DNA from: an uncultured Akkermansia sp.
GTDB lineage: Bacteria; Verrucomicrobiota; Verrucomicrobiia; Verrucomicrobiales; Akkermansiaceae
Direction of reading: 5' to 3'
NCBI GenBank assembly: GCA_947601655.1
Contig: CANQGG010000006.1
Location: 1 to 64,000 of the forward strand
Length of the DNA: 64,000 bases
Below, in pieces: positions 8,708-16,538 of the stretch; within the stretch, counting starts at the first letter, position 1; every line of letters starts with the position of its first letter. The translations under genes were made by a program, and so were the position numbers. The notes under the pieces are model-generated. The model did no database searches. It saw only the letters and a list, made by a program, of their open reading frames with translations, and was not told the origin of the DNA.

Positions 8708-9526
8708 ATGGATACGCAGCAGATTCTGGCGAAGATATCGGAGTACTACCGCATCGTGGCTGATGGCGGGTGGGTGGAGATGTTTGTGTACGTCGTGGCG
8801 GGGTTTCTGCTGGCGAATGTGGTGTCGAAAGCTTTTGTGAGGCTTGGGCGCCTGCAGAAGATACCGACGCAGCCGCTGAGGTTCATTCGCAAGCTGGCGG
8901 TGGTGTGCATCTGGCTGCTGGCGGGGTTTCAGGCGTTGCAGGCGGTGGGGGTGGACCTGGTGAGCATTCTCGGCGCGGCGGGGGTGGCGGGCATTGCGAT
9001 CGGCTTTGCCTCGCAGACGGCGCTGAGCAACCTCATCAGCGGCTTTTTCCTGATTTCGGAACGCAGTTTCTCGCCGGGGGACTACGTGCGCGTGAATGGT
9101 CTGGAAGGGACAGTGGAGGGCATCAACCTGCTGTCCATCTACCTGCGCCAGCCGGACAACGCCCTGATCCGCGTGCCGTGCGAGCTGCTGATCAAGAACC
9201 CGGTGGTGAATCTCACGAAGGAGGACATCCGCCGCTGCGATTTCGACCTGGGGGTGGATTACGGGAGCGACACGGAGAAAGTGGAGCGCGTGATACGGCG
9301 GGTGATGCAGGAGCACCCTATGTTGTTGAGCGACCCGGCGCCCGTGGTGCAATTCAACGGGTTCGGCGATAGTTCATTGAACCTGCACATCGGCGCCTGG
9401 TGCAAAACCGCAGATTACCACACCGCGCGCTACGCCTTTGCGGGCGCGCTGCTGAAGGCGTTTGCCGAAGAGGGCATTTCCATTCCGTTCCCGATCCGCG
9501 ACGTGCGGCTGCAGCGGGACGCATGA
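8708..9526 (+). CDS. mscS: Small-conductance mechanosensitive channel (MscS family)
   Basis: A 272-aa inner-membrane protein with three predicted helices. The pore-lining TM3 and following beta domain are recognisable from GVAGIAIGFASQTALSNLIS and FFLISERSFSPGDYVRVNG, the most conserved stretch of MscS channels. The length is close to E. coli MscS (286 aa). It opens under hypo-osmotic membrane tension to release solutes. It converges with hemC, four bases from its stop, and is driven by its own promoter. Confidence 0.92.
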   Translation: MDTQQILAKISEYYRIVADGGWVEMFVYVVAGFLLANVVSKAFVRLGRLQKIPTQPLRFIRKLAVVCIWLLAGFQALQAVGVDLVSILGAAGVAGIAIGFASQTALSNLISGFFLISERSFSPGDYVRVNGLEGTVEGINLLSIYLRQPDNALIRVPCELLIKNPVVNLTKEDIRRCDFDLGVDYGSDTEKVERVIRRVMQEHPMLLSDPAPVVQFNGFGDSSLNLHIGAWCKTADYHTARYAFAGALLKAFAEEGISIPFPIRDVRLQRDA

Positions 9527-9530
9527 GGCG

Positions 9531-10457
9531 TCAGAACGCGCGAAGCTGCTGAGCCAGGGCGGCGCCGAGGGCTTCCGGAGCATCGGCGGACCCACTGCGG
9601 ACGAGGCGCACGGGGGGCTTCGGCGCGGCGGGGAAGTAGAGCACGCGCAGGAGGATCTCCGCCCCGCGCAGTTCTGCATAGCCGGCCACCGGGACCGAGC
9701 AATCCGCCCCGAGGGCGGCGAGGAAAGCGCGCTCGGCGCGGATGCAGAGTTCCGTGGGCTCGTGATTGACGCTGCGGACGAGCTCGCGGACAGCGGAATC
9801 TGCCACGCGGGTCTCCACGCCGATAGCGCCCTGGCAGAGGGCGGGCATGAAAGCCTCGCAATCCAGATCCAGAGCGAGGAGACGGCTGCCCTCAAACTCC
9901 CACTCACCGCCGGTGAAGCCGAGGCGGTTCAGCCCGGCGCGGGCGAGGAGGATTCCATCCATCTCCTCGCTTTCCACGAGCTTGCGCAGGCGGGTGGGGA
10001 CATTGCCACGCAGCTGCATTGCGCGCGCGCGACCCGACCAGTACGGACCCATCTGGCTGCTGCGGCGCACACTGCCGGTGCCCAGCACGGGAGCCGCCGC
10101 ATTCGCGCCGGGTTTGAGCACGAGCGTGTCGTTCATCGCTTCCCTCGGCAGCACGGCTGCGATCTCGAAACGGGAATCCTGCGCACCGGGCAGATCCTTG
10201 CAACTATGCACGGCGCAATCAATGGCGCCGGAGGCGAGTTCTTCCTCAATGGCGGCGACGAACACGCCTTTGTCCCCGACGCCGGCGACCTGATTCACCC
10301 GGCAGAGGGGGAGATCCGTGCGCACATCCCCGGCGGTGCGGATGGTGACAAGGCTGACCTTCAGCCTGGGGTGACGCTTCACCAGGGCATCCGCCACCAT
10401 TTGAGCTTGTTTGATAGCTAACTCACTGCCGCGCGTTCCGATGCGTAATTCTTCCAT
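9531..10457 (-). CDS. hemC: Hydroxymethylbilane synthase (porphobilinogen deaminase)
   Basis: HemC joins four porphobilinogen units into hydroxymethylbilane for tetrapyrrole synthesis. The N-terminal LRIGTRGSELAIKQAQMVAD, the active-site region HSCKDLPG, the GTGSVRRSSQ arginine cluster and the cofactor-cysteine region ALGADCSVPVAGYA are all present. With the ATG at 10457 the product is 308 aa, the usual size. I prefer 10457 over 10466 because the -10 box overlaps the latter and predicts transcription starting at the former. The fused siroheme decarboxylase at 55 kb suggests tetrapyrroles flow through the siroheme route to heme. Confidence 0.93.
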   Translation of the reverse strand: MEELRIGTRGSELAIKQAQMVADALVKRHPRLKVSLVTIRTAGDVRTDLPLCRVNQVAGVGDKGVFVAAIEEELASGAIDCAVHSCKDLPGAQDSRFEIAAVLPREAMNDTLVLKPGANAAAPVLGTGSVRRSSQMGPYWSGRARAMQLRGNVPTRLRKLVESEEMDGILLARAGLNRLGFTGGEWEFEGSRLLALDLDCEAFMPALCQGAIGVETRVADSAVRELVRSVNHEPTELCIRAERAFLAALGADCSVPVAGYAELRGAEILLRVLYFPAAPKPPVRLVRSGSADAPEALGAALAQQLRAF

Positions 10458-10464
10458 GCCCGAC

Positions 10465-10494
10465 ATGGTAGCACACGCCTTCTCGAGGCGGCAA
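10465..10494 (-). promoter_or_regulatory. Promoter for hemC
   Basis: Minus strand TTGCCG, 18 bases, TACCAT. The start of transcription falls within one base of the ATG at 10457, predicting a leaderless mRNA. Confidence 0.55.
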
Positions 10495-10588
10495 GAAAAA
10501 AGCCCCGCCGCCCCTGCGTGCCCGAGGGCGATTGATTCCCGTCGCGCGGAGTGTGGGAGAGAGGGGGACGGGACGTTTCTTCCGGCAG

Positions 10589-10717
10589 CTAGGGCACGCC
10601 GCCGACGTAGAGAAAAATGAGGCAGACCACAGCCAGGGCCGCGCCGAAGAGAGCGACAAAGACGCCCAGGGCAATCCATGCCTGGTGCGTGGGATCTGCG
10701 GGAGAATTTTTGATCAT
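10589..10717 (-). CDS. 42-aa single-pass membrane peptide, coupled to the ATP-grasp gene
   Basis: Too short for the ORF track. It reads MIKNSPADPTHQAWIALGVF followed by a strongly hydrophobic run to LYVGGVP, one transmembrane helix at about residues 13-38. Its ATG overlaps the stop of the upstream ATP-grasp gene by four bases (ATGA), which supports real translation and co-expression. The function is unknown. In the context of a candidate RiPP locus it could be an export, immunity or membrane-tethering peptide, but nothing in the sequence decides this. Confidence 0.6.
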   Translation of the reverse strand: MIKNSPADPTHQAWIALGVFVALFGAALAVVCLIFLYVGGVP

Positions 10718-11652
10718 GACCGCTGCGGAGGGGAGGGAAGATGCAGATCGTGCACACGCATGATTTCATCGACGATGGCGGTGAGCATGCCGCGCTCATT
10801 TTTGATGTCCATCCATGCGAATTGCCCGTTCGGATTCAGCTCGAGGAAGGTGAGGCCCTTGTCCGTGCGCAGGAAATCCATCCGCGAGAAAGAAAGCCCC
10901 GTTTCGCGCATCAGGGCGCATACGCGCTCGGTTTCGTCCGTGGTGAGTTCGCAGGACTCCCACTGCGCCTCGCCATTCACCGTGGCCTGCCGACTGTCGT
11001 TGCTCTTCAGCCCGGCGCGCCTCATGCGGTTGGCGAATACGCGCCCGGCGATGTACGCCACCGTCACCTCATATTCCGCTTCGCCTGCCACCTGCAGGAA
11101 CCAGGGGAAGCTCGTGTCGATACGCTGCGGGTCCACGCGGTTCACATTGAAGCAGAATCCGCTGCCCATGGGAGCGCCCGTGTTAGCCTTGCAGACGACG
11201 GAGGAACCGAGCTGCGGCGCCACGCCGTGGATCATCTCCCAGGGCAGAACGGGGAAGTACTTGCTCGCGAGACGCATTTGGCGCATCTTGTACCAGTTGC
11301 CCGTGGCGGAGGGATGGATGAGCGCCAGCTTGCCAGCACCCATCGCCAGATCTTTGATGCCCGACCAAATGGCAAACACTTCTTCTCTCAACCACGATTC
11401 TTCGCTGCCCTGCGCCGGTACGTCGATATTTGGCGGATCGAACATCACCTTGCGCTCGTACACCGCGCCTACCTGTTCCTCGCGACAGGTGCGCCCCGTC
11501 GGGTCGGAGAGTTCGTAGCCTTCCGCCCCGATGCGCCAACGGTAATCCCGCCACAGGTCAATGTTGAAGCGGAACACCTCCGCCCGTGGTGTGAGGTAAG
11601 GCAGAAGGATGTCCGTGGTCACATCCCGGCTGTTGGTCAGTAGAAGGATCAT
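10714..11652 (-). CDS. MvdD/MvdC-like ATP-grasp ligase (candidate graspetide maturase)
   Basis: A 312-aa protein. The N-terminus (MILLLTNSRD, then FRFNIDLWRDYR) resembles the pre-ATP-grasp part of microviridin-type ligases. The metal-binding end of the ATP-grasp fold is clear in FSRMDFLRTDKGLTFLELNP followed by NGQFAWMD, matching the E-(I/V/L)-NP-x-G-x-(F/W)-x-W pattern of that family. Such enzymes use ATP to activate Asp/Glu side chains of a precursor peptide and form ester or amide crosslinks with Ser/Thr/Lys. A 72-aa peptide gene lies just upstream, separated by a terminator hairpin, and a membrane peptide overlaps its stop. A RimK-like or glutathione-synthase-like ligase on another substrate is the main alternative. 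Confidence 0.7.
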   Translation of the reverse strand: MILLLTNSRDVTTDILLPYLTPRAEVFRFNIDLWRDYRWRIGAEGYELSDPTGRTCREEQVGAVYERKVMFDPPNIDVPAQGSEESWLREEVFAIWSGIKDLAMGAGKLALIHPSATGNWYKMRQMRLASKYFPVLPWEMIHGVAPQLGSSVVCKANTGAPMGSGFCFNVNRVDPQRIDTSFPWFLQVAGEAEYEVTVAYIAGRVFANRMRRAGLKSNDSRQATVNGEAQWESCELTTDETERVCALMRETGLSFSRMDFLRTDKGLTFLELNPNGQFAWMDIKNERGMLTAIVDEIMRVHDLHLPSPPQRS

Positions 11653-11665
11653 GGCTTTGTCTCAT

Positions 11666-11701
11666 AAAAAAAGCCGCCGTCTCTTCCAATGAAACGGCGG
11701 C
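11666..11701 (-). terminator. Intrinsic terminator between the peptide and ATP-grasp genes
   Basis: On the minus strand GCCGCCGT and ACGGCGGC form an eight-base-pair stem with a 13-base loop, followed by seven T. It lies 17 bases after the peptide stop and 14 bases before the ligase start. Most transcripts should stop here, giving much more peptide than enzyme. Confidence 0.85.
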
Positions 11702-11718
11702 GTTTAATCTCTCCTGTT

Positions 11719-11937
11719 TTAGGCAAGATTTGCATCGTCCATCCTTTGCGATGGAGAGCCGGGGAACGTGTATGTGAAATTCACGCCTGTCTTCATATCC
11801 TCATCGGAGATGATGGCCTTGGCATTCTGGTCGCTCCAGTTGTAGGTAGCGACAGGAGCCTCCGGCATGGCGACAGCCGTATCAACAGGTTGAGCAGCCA
11901 CAAACGGAGTTACGCTTGCGATGATTGCAGTAATCAT
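11719..11937 (-). CDS. 72-aa peptide, candidate RiPP precursor
   Basis: The peptide starts MITAIIASVTPFVAAQPVD, a hydrophobic stretch that could be a leader or a weak signal peptide. The C-terminal third is rich in possible donors and acceptors for side-chain crosslinking: SDEDMKTGVNFTYTFPGSPS then QRMDDANLA, with several T/S and D/E. It lacks the classical microviridin PFFARFLE leader motif, so it would belong to another class. It has its own promoter with an internal palindrome and its own terminator, followed by the ATP-grasp gene, as expected for an abundant precursor with a low-level maturase. No homologue is recognised; an ordinary small exported protein remains possible. Confidence 0.6.
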   Translation of the reverse strand: MITAIIASVTPFVAAQPVDTAVAMPEAPVATYNWSDQNAKAIISDEDMKTGVNFTYTFPGSPSQRMDDANLA

Positions 11938-11978
11938 AGTGTTTTTCTGGTTGTATGTTGATTGATGAACGACGGCAT
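11934..11978 (-). CDS. Possible 14-aa leader ORF before the peptide gene
   Basis: ATG at 11978 encodes MPSFINQHTTRKTL and stops at a TGA overlapping the peptide's ATG (ATGA). The overlap could couple translation, but an ORF this short can arise by chance and has no ribosome-binding site. Confidence 0.2.
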   Translation of the reverse strand: MPSFINQHTTRKTL

Positions 11979-12011
11979 AAAAATGGCAACTTATGCGCCG
12001 TTACGGATATA

Positions 12012-12040
12012 TATGTATCTGTTTCGAGCGAAACAGTCAA
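12012..12040 (-). promoter_or_regulatory. Promoter of the peptide gene with operator-like palindrome
   Basis: Minus strand TTGACT, 17 bases, TACATA. The spacer holds the palindrome TGTTTCG-CT-CGAAACA (12020-12035), with seven-base perfect arms. A protein bound there would cover the RNA polymerase site, so a repressor is likely. The predicted leader is about 67 bases, unusually long for this genome. Confidence 0.6.
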
Positions 12041-12158
12041 GTCAAAAAAGAATTTTTTCGCGTTACAGCTACAAAAATTAAAAAGGAAGGAGGGACAGCA
12101 TCCGCGCTCCAACGCCGAACAAGGCTTTTCAATCCGGAGCTTCACCCGGGCGTGGCGA

Positions 12159-12501
12159 CGGGGCGAACGCATTGGGAATGCGTTTGCTCATGGACCATGT
12201 GAGATGTACCATGGACCATGTAGGAAATTTGGCGAGCTTTGCTCGCGAAGTTGCGAAGCAGGAGCAAGGCGAATTTTTGAACCGATGCGGTTTGGGGAGC
12301 GGAAAGGTTTTGGATAAGAGCTGAGCCGCCTTGCAGGCTTTGCGCAGTTTTTTTGAATGATGAACGTGGGCGGGGACTTCGTGAGAGTTCTCATCATGAT
12401 TGACCGCTTGCTGTCATGATTTTTGGTGCGTATCAACGATGATATCAGTTGACAAGAGTATTTTCTTTGTTGATCCACTTCTCTCAAATGCGTTTGCTCT
12501 G
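12159..12501. mobile_element. MITE-like element, 343 bp, older copy
   Basis: Left end CGGGGCGAACGCATT with palindrome to AATGCGTTTGC, right end AAATGCGTTTGCTCTG. The flanks GGCGTGGCGA (left) and GAGGCGGCGA (right) match at 7 of 10 positions, a decayed target duplication. Inside are ACCATG repeats, the hairpin GCGAGC-TTT-GCTCGC and an about 160-bp right part also found at 30.7 and 54.0 kb. It has no gene. Bases 11938-12158 outside it hold only the peptide promoter. Confidence 0.75.
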
Positions 12502-12519
12502 GAGGCGGCGACAAAACGC

Positions 12520-12547
12520 TTGACAAGGGAGATGAAAACCACATACT
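12520..12547 (+). promoter_or_regulatory. Promoter for the HTH gene
   Basis: TTGACA, 16 bases, CATACT. The start is predicted at the A of the ATG at 12554, a leaderless transcript. It lies just outside the MITE's right end. Confidence 0.6.
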
Positions 12548-12553
12548 GGAAAC

Positions 12554-12889
12554 ATGGATGATCTGAAACTCAACGTGAAGTTGTGGCTCAAGGCGAATCG
12601 CAAAGATTACGCGTGGCTGGCGCAGCAGTGCTACGTGTCAGAGACGACGGTGAGAAACTGGATGGCGAAGAAGCCCATCCCGAAAGCGAAGGCGTATATC
12701 ATTCGGGAGCTTGTCTCGAAAAATCCCGTAGCGATGCCGGCGACGCCGATCGACGTGAGTTTGCAGACGCACGTGACGATCAAACTGGATCGGGAGGTGA
12801 CGAGAAGGCTGGAAGAGAAGGCGTTTTCGCAGGGGCTGACGCTCGAAGAATTTTTGTCGAAAACCATGGCGGAACTAAGCGCTGAATGA
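12554..12889 (+). CDS. Helix-turn-helix DNA-binding protein
   Basis: A 111-aa protein. Residues 1-50 (DYAWLAQQCYVSETTVRNWMAKKPIPKAK) read as a helix-turn-helix of the XRE/Cro type. The C-terminal part (HVTIKLDREVTRRLEEKAFS then GLTLEEFLSKTMAEL) resembles a ribbon-helix-helix or oligomerisation helix pair. It probably regulates transcription. It sits 13 bases before a membrane Ser/Thr kinase and is probably co-transcribed with it. Confidence 0.7.
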   Translation: MDDLKLNVKLWLKANRKDYAWLAQQCYVSETTVRNWMAKKPIPKAKAYIIRELVSKNPVAMPATPIDVSLQTHVTIKLDREVTRRLEEKAFSQGLTLEEFLSKTMAELSAE

Positions 12890-12902
12890 GGCGGAGAGAG
12901 AC

Positions 12903-14465
12903 ATGGAAACGGCTGTAGTGGGGCTGCCCCCGGGAACCTTGGTGGGGGAAAGATACAAGCTGCTCGGGGTACACGGGCGGGGAGGGTTCGGCATCACCTA
13001 CGCGGCCTGGGACACGCAGAAGGAAGAGCGTGTGGCCGTGAAGGAATGCTTTCCGCAGGAAGTGTGCGTGCGGGATGCAAAGACGGGGGCGATTCAGCCG
13101 GCATGCGCCGAGTGGGAACCGCGGTACCTGAAAGCGCTGGAGAGCATGCGCAAGGAGGTAGAGACCCTCAGCAGTCTGCGCCATCCTGCCGTGGTGCAGA
13201 TACGGGATGTGATATGGGGGAACGGGAGCGTGTTCTGCGTGATGTCCTGGCTCTCCGGCGGCACGCTGAAGGAAAGGATGGAACAGGGAACCATCACCCG
13301 GGAAAAGAGTCTGGAATGGCTCAGCACCCTGCTGGACGCGCTGCGCTACCTGCACGGGCGAGGGGTGTATCACCGCGACATCAAGCCGGGGAACATCATG
13401 TTTGACGCCTCAGACGCGCCGGTGATCATCGACTTCGGGGCCGCGCTGAACCGGGGGGATCGCACTACAGCCAGCACGACGTCGCAGGGGGAATTTTCAC
13501 GCAATTATGCCGCGCCGGAGCAGATCACCGGCAAGGGGGAAGTGGGGGCCTGGACAGATATCTACGCGCTTTCGGCGACATGGTATGAACTGCTCACCGG
13601 GGTGCGACCTGAGAGCTCGGACGCCCGGCTCATGCGCGACGGGCTCAAGCCGCTTACCGGGATGCCGAACAAGCTGGGCTATCCGGAGATTCTACTGGCG
13701 CTGCTGGAGCGCAACATGTCCCTGTCGTCGGCGAGTCGATGCCAGAGCGTGGACCAATGGCGGCAGTGCGCGGAGGACGGCGTTCTGCCGGCGCTGGTGC
13801 AGCCCGGGAAGAGGCGCAGGAGAATCTTCATCGCAATCGGCGTTCTCGCGGCGCTCGGGCTCGGCGGGCTGTGCGGAGTGCATCTGGCCATTCGCGGCGA
13901 TTCCACGGCGACGGCGGCGGAACAGATACCCGCCGTCGGCTTGCGGAAACAGCTCATCGCACGCGTGGAGAGCGAGATTCGCGCGCAGGAGTACAGAAAA
14001 CTCTGCGAGCAGTACACCCACAGGATCGATCAGCTCCACGAGGAGCACAAGAAGCTCATCCGCCGCATGGATGACCGATACAGGACTGACATCGCGCAGG
14101 CGGGCAGCGAGGATGCTCTGGAAACGCTGAGGAAGCGGCTTTGGAAAGAGGCGAGAGAGCTTGACGGCAGGATGCAGGGAGAGGCCAGGACCATCTACGA
14201 CGAATTCATGGAAAAGGGGAAGGGGTATAGTATCTCTTCTTCTGCCATGCAGGCGCGCGTGCAACCCCGGAACCACGCGGAGGAGATCATGCTGCCCGTT
14301 GTTTGCGAAGAGTTGGCGCAGGAACTTGCGCAGTGCCAGGGGAAGGCGCTCATCCGCTGGAGCTCGCAGGATGCCGCAACTGTTTTTTCTGACGCTGTGA
14401 GCAGGATAGAGAGCGCCATCGATGCCAGGTATGACGCGCTGATGGATCGGCAGGGCAAGCGTTGA
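12903..14465 (+). CDS. Membrane Ser/Thr protein kinase (eukaryotic type)
   Basis: Residues about 10-285 form a protein kinase domain: glycine loop GRGGFGITYAAWD, catalytic lysine in VAVKECFP, catalytic loop YHRDIKPGNIMF, metal-binding IDFGAA, and NYAAPEQ. One transmembrane helix follows (IFIAIGVLAALGLGGLCGVH). The extracytoplasmic C-terminal about 190 residues are charged and helical with coiled-coil character and no PASTA repeats. It probably senses an envelope cue and phosphorylates cytoplasmic proteins. GGAGAG precedes the ATG. The upstream HTH gene is a plausible partner. Confidence 0.9.
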   Translation: METAVVGLPPGTLVGERYKLLGVHGRGGFGITYAAWDTQKEERVAVKECFPQEVCVRDAKTGAIQPACAEWEPRYLKALESMRKEVETLSSLRHPAVVQIRDVIWGNGSVFCVMSWLSGGTLKERMEQGTITREKSLEWLSTLLDALRYLHGRGVYHRDIKPGNIMFDASDAPVIIDFGAALNRGDRTTASTTSQGEFSRNYAAPEQITGKGEVGAWTDIYALSATWYELLTGVRPESSDARLMRDGLKPLTGMPNKLGYPEILLALLERNMSLSSASRCQSVDQWRQCAEDGVLPALVQPGKRRRRIFIAIGVLAALGLGGLCGVHLAIRGDSTATAAEQIPAVGLRKQLIARVESEIRAQEYRKLCEQYTHRIDQLHEEHKKLIRRMDDRYRTDIAQAGSEDALETLRKRLWKEARELDGRMQGEARTIYDEFMEKGKGYSISSSAMQARVQPRNHAEEIMLPVVCEELAQELAQCQGKALIRWSSQDAATVFSDAVSRIESAIDARYDALMDRQGKR

Positions 14466-14481
14466 CCGACGCGCGGGAAGA

Positions 14482-14673
14482 TCACGGCGTCGGTTCGGGC
14501 TCGGGCCGATCGGAAGGGAAAACGGGGCTGGCGCCGGTGTCCGGCATCTCGTAGTAGAGCGTGTACATCATGTTGAGCGTGCGACCGAGCTCGTCCTCGT
14601 GGATGAGATCCGTCTTGCGCAGGTTGTACGGCTCGGAAGGATGCGATGTGCGGCCCCGGTGATTTTTCTCCAT
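14482..14673 (-). CDS. 63-aa hypothetical protein
   Basis: Starts MEKNHRGRTSHPSEPYNLRK and ends in a Pro/Glu-rich tail, with an acidic central IHEDELGRTLNMMYTLYYE. It fills the gap between the convergent kinase gene and divergent thiE. No family is recognised. Support is its position and non-random composition only. Confidence 0.45.
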   Translation of the reverse strand: MEKNHRGRTSHPSEPYNLRKTDLIHEDELGRTLNMMYTLYYEMPDTGASPVFPSDRPEPEPTP

Positions 14674-14717
14674 GTGAAAATGGGACGCGTGTGAGAGCGG
14701 CGGCGTTGCATATATGA

Positions 14718-14745
14718 TTGCACCCGGCGATTTATGTGCTATGCT
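14718..14745 (+). promoter_or_regulatory. Promoter for thiE-mnmA
   Basis: TTGCAC, 16 bases, TATGCT; start predicted about 14752, two bases before the ATG of thiE. Confidence 0.55.
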
Positions 14746-14753
14746 AATGGCTG

Positions 14754-15392
14754 ATGAGAAGAACGCTGGAAGAATGCCGCCTCTACGGCATCGTGGATAC
14801 CGGTTATGTGCCGGCGGAGGGGCTCGCGGCGTGTGCGCGTGAGCTCTGCGAAGGAGACGTGCGCGTGCTACAACTGCGGGCAAAGGGATGGACGACCGAA
14901 CAGCTTGTATCCGCCGCGCCACCGGTGCAGGAGGTCTGCCGCGCCGCCGGCGCTCTCTTTGTGATGAATGACGACCCAACTGCCGCGGCGGAGCTGGGGG
15001 CGGACGCTGTACATGTCGGGCAGGATGCGGGACCGCTGGCGGAGATACGCCGGATCGTGGGGGAGAGGATGCTCATCGGACGCTCCACGCACAGCGTCTC
15101 TCAGGCCCTCGCCGCCCGCGATGAGGGGGCGGATTACATCGGCTTCGGGCCGCTCTTCCCCACGCCGACCAAGCCAGGACGCCCCGCCGTGGGGCTTCAG
15201 GATATCGCGACGGTGGAGCGCGAGGTGGGGAAGAGCATTCCCGTCTTTTGCATCGGAGGCATCACGAGCGCGACACTGCCCTCCGTGCTGGCGGCGGGTG
15301 CGCGGCGTGTCGTGATCGTGTCGCATCTTCTCTGCGCGGCGGATCGCGCGGGGCTGGCCCGGGAGCTGCTGCAACGCATCCCTCTTCTCTGA
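14754..15392 (+). CDS. thiE: Thiamine-phosphate synthase
   Basis: ThiE couples HMP-pyrophosphate with the thiazole phosphate to give thiamine phosphate. The TIM-barrel markers are present: VLQLRAKGW, FVMNDDPTAAAELGADAVHV then GQ, GRSTHS, GADYIGFGPLFPTPTKPG and CIGGIT. Length 212 aa is normal. mnmA follows after eight bases; the two probably share a transcript, though the pathways are unrelated. Confidence 0.93.
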   Translation: MRRTLEECRLYGIVDTGYVPAEGLAACARELCEGDVRVLQLRAKGWTTEQLVSAAPPVQEVCRAAGALFVMNDDPTAAAELGADAVHVGQDAGPLAEIRRIVGERMLIGRSTHSVSQALAARDEGADYIGFGPLFPTPTKPGRPAVGLQDIATVEREVGKSIPVFCIGGITSATLPSVLAAGARRVVIVSHLLCAADRAGLARELLQRIPLL

Positions 15393-15399
15393 TTGTTTT

Positions 15400-16500
15400 A
15401 TGGCACGCATACTGGCAGCGATGAGCGGGGGAGTGGACAGCGCAGTGGCGACGGCGCTGCTCGTGCAGCAGGGGCATGAGGTGGTGGCGGCATACATGAA
15501 AAACTGGGTGAATGAGGAGGGCATACCAGGCGAGTGCCCGTGGGAGCAGGACATCGAGGATTCCATCGGCGTCTGCCGCACGCTGGGCATCGAGCTGCGC
15601 GTCATCGATCTCACGGTTCAATACCGCGAGCGCATCGTGAACTACCTGCTGGAAGGCTATCGCAACGGCAGCACGCCGAATCCGGATGTGCTGTGCAACC
15701 GCGAGATGAAGTTCGGAGTGCTGCTCGACTACGCGCTGGACCAAGGGTTCTCCGCCGTAGCCACGGGGCACTACGCGCGGCAGGAGGACGTTCTTCCGCC
15801 CACCCCCGGCGGCGAGGCGCAGAGCTACATCCTGCGCGGGGCGGACCCGAACAAAGACCAATCCTATTTTCTCGCGCTCATGCGCCCGGAACAGGCGGCG
15901 CGCGCTCTCTTTCCCATCGGCGACCTCATCAAGCCCGAGGTGCGGAAAATGGCCGAGAAGCTGCGCCTGCCCAACGCGCGGAAAAAGGATTCGCAGGGCA
16001 TTTGCTTCATCGGGCAGGTGAAGATGAGCGACTTCCTCAGCCACTACATCCCCGACAACCCCGGCGAAATTGTCGATACGCAGGGACGCGTCCTCGGCAC
16101 CCACCGCGGGCTGCACCTCTTCACCATCGGCCAACGCAAGGGACACCACGTCGCGTCGCCACGGGAGGGCATCGCCTACGTCGTCGTCGGCAAAGATGTG
16201 CGGAACAACCGCCTGATTCTCGGCTACGAACAGCCCGATTCTCCGGGATTGTACTCTACCACCGCCACCGTCGGAAGCATCTGCAATGCGCGCGTTCCCC
16301 TGCCGGAGCGCGTGCTCGCGCAGCCCCGCTACCGCGCCCCGGCCGTGCCTGCGGAATGCCGCTACATAGATTCTCAGCGCGTGGAGTTGTGCTTCGGTTC
16401 GCCCGTGCGGGCCCTGGCGCCGGGGCAGGTCTGCGCCTTCTACGACGCCTCTTCTCCCGACCGCCTCCTTGCCGGCGGATTCTTTGAAACGATGGCTTGA
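15400..16500 (+). CDS. mnmA: tRNA-specific 2-thiouridylase MnmA
   Basis: Thiolates U34 of Lys/Glu/Gln tRNAs using persulfide sulfur and ATP. The PP-loop MSGGVDSAVA is at the N-terminus, the catalytic cysteine region TPNPDVLCNREMKFG in the first third, ATGHYAR after it, and the second catalytic cysteine in KKDSQGICFIG. Length 366 aa is typical. It is preceded closely by thiE and converges with the antiporter gene. Confidence 0.95.
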   Translation: MARILAAMSGGVDSAVATALLVQQGHEVVAAYMKNWVNEEGIPGECPWEQDIEDSIGVCRTLGIELRVIDLTVQYRERIVNYLLEGYRNGSTPNPDVLCNREMKFGVLLDYALDQGFSAVATGHYARQEDVLPPTPGGEAQSYILRGADPNKDQSYFLALMRPEQAARALFPIGDLIKPEVRKMAEKLRLPNARKKDSQGICFIGQVKMSDFLSHYIPDNPGEIVDTQGRVLGTHRGLHLFTIGQRKGHHVASPREGIAYVVVGKDVRNNRLILGYEQPDSPGLYSTTATVGSICNARVPLPERVLAQPRYRAPAVPAECRYIDSQRVELCFGSPVRALAPGQVCAFYDASSPDRLLAGGFFETMA

Positions 16501-16538
16501 GACACGTCTTCGCGCGCCTGCGGAACACAGAATCGGCA

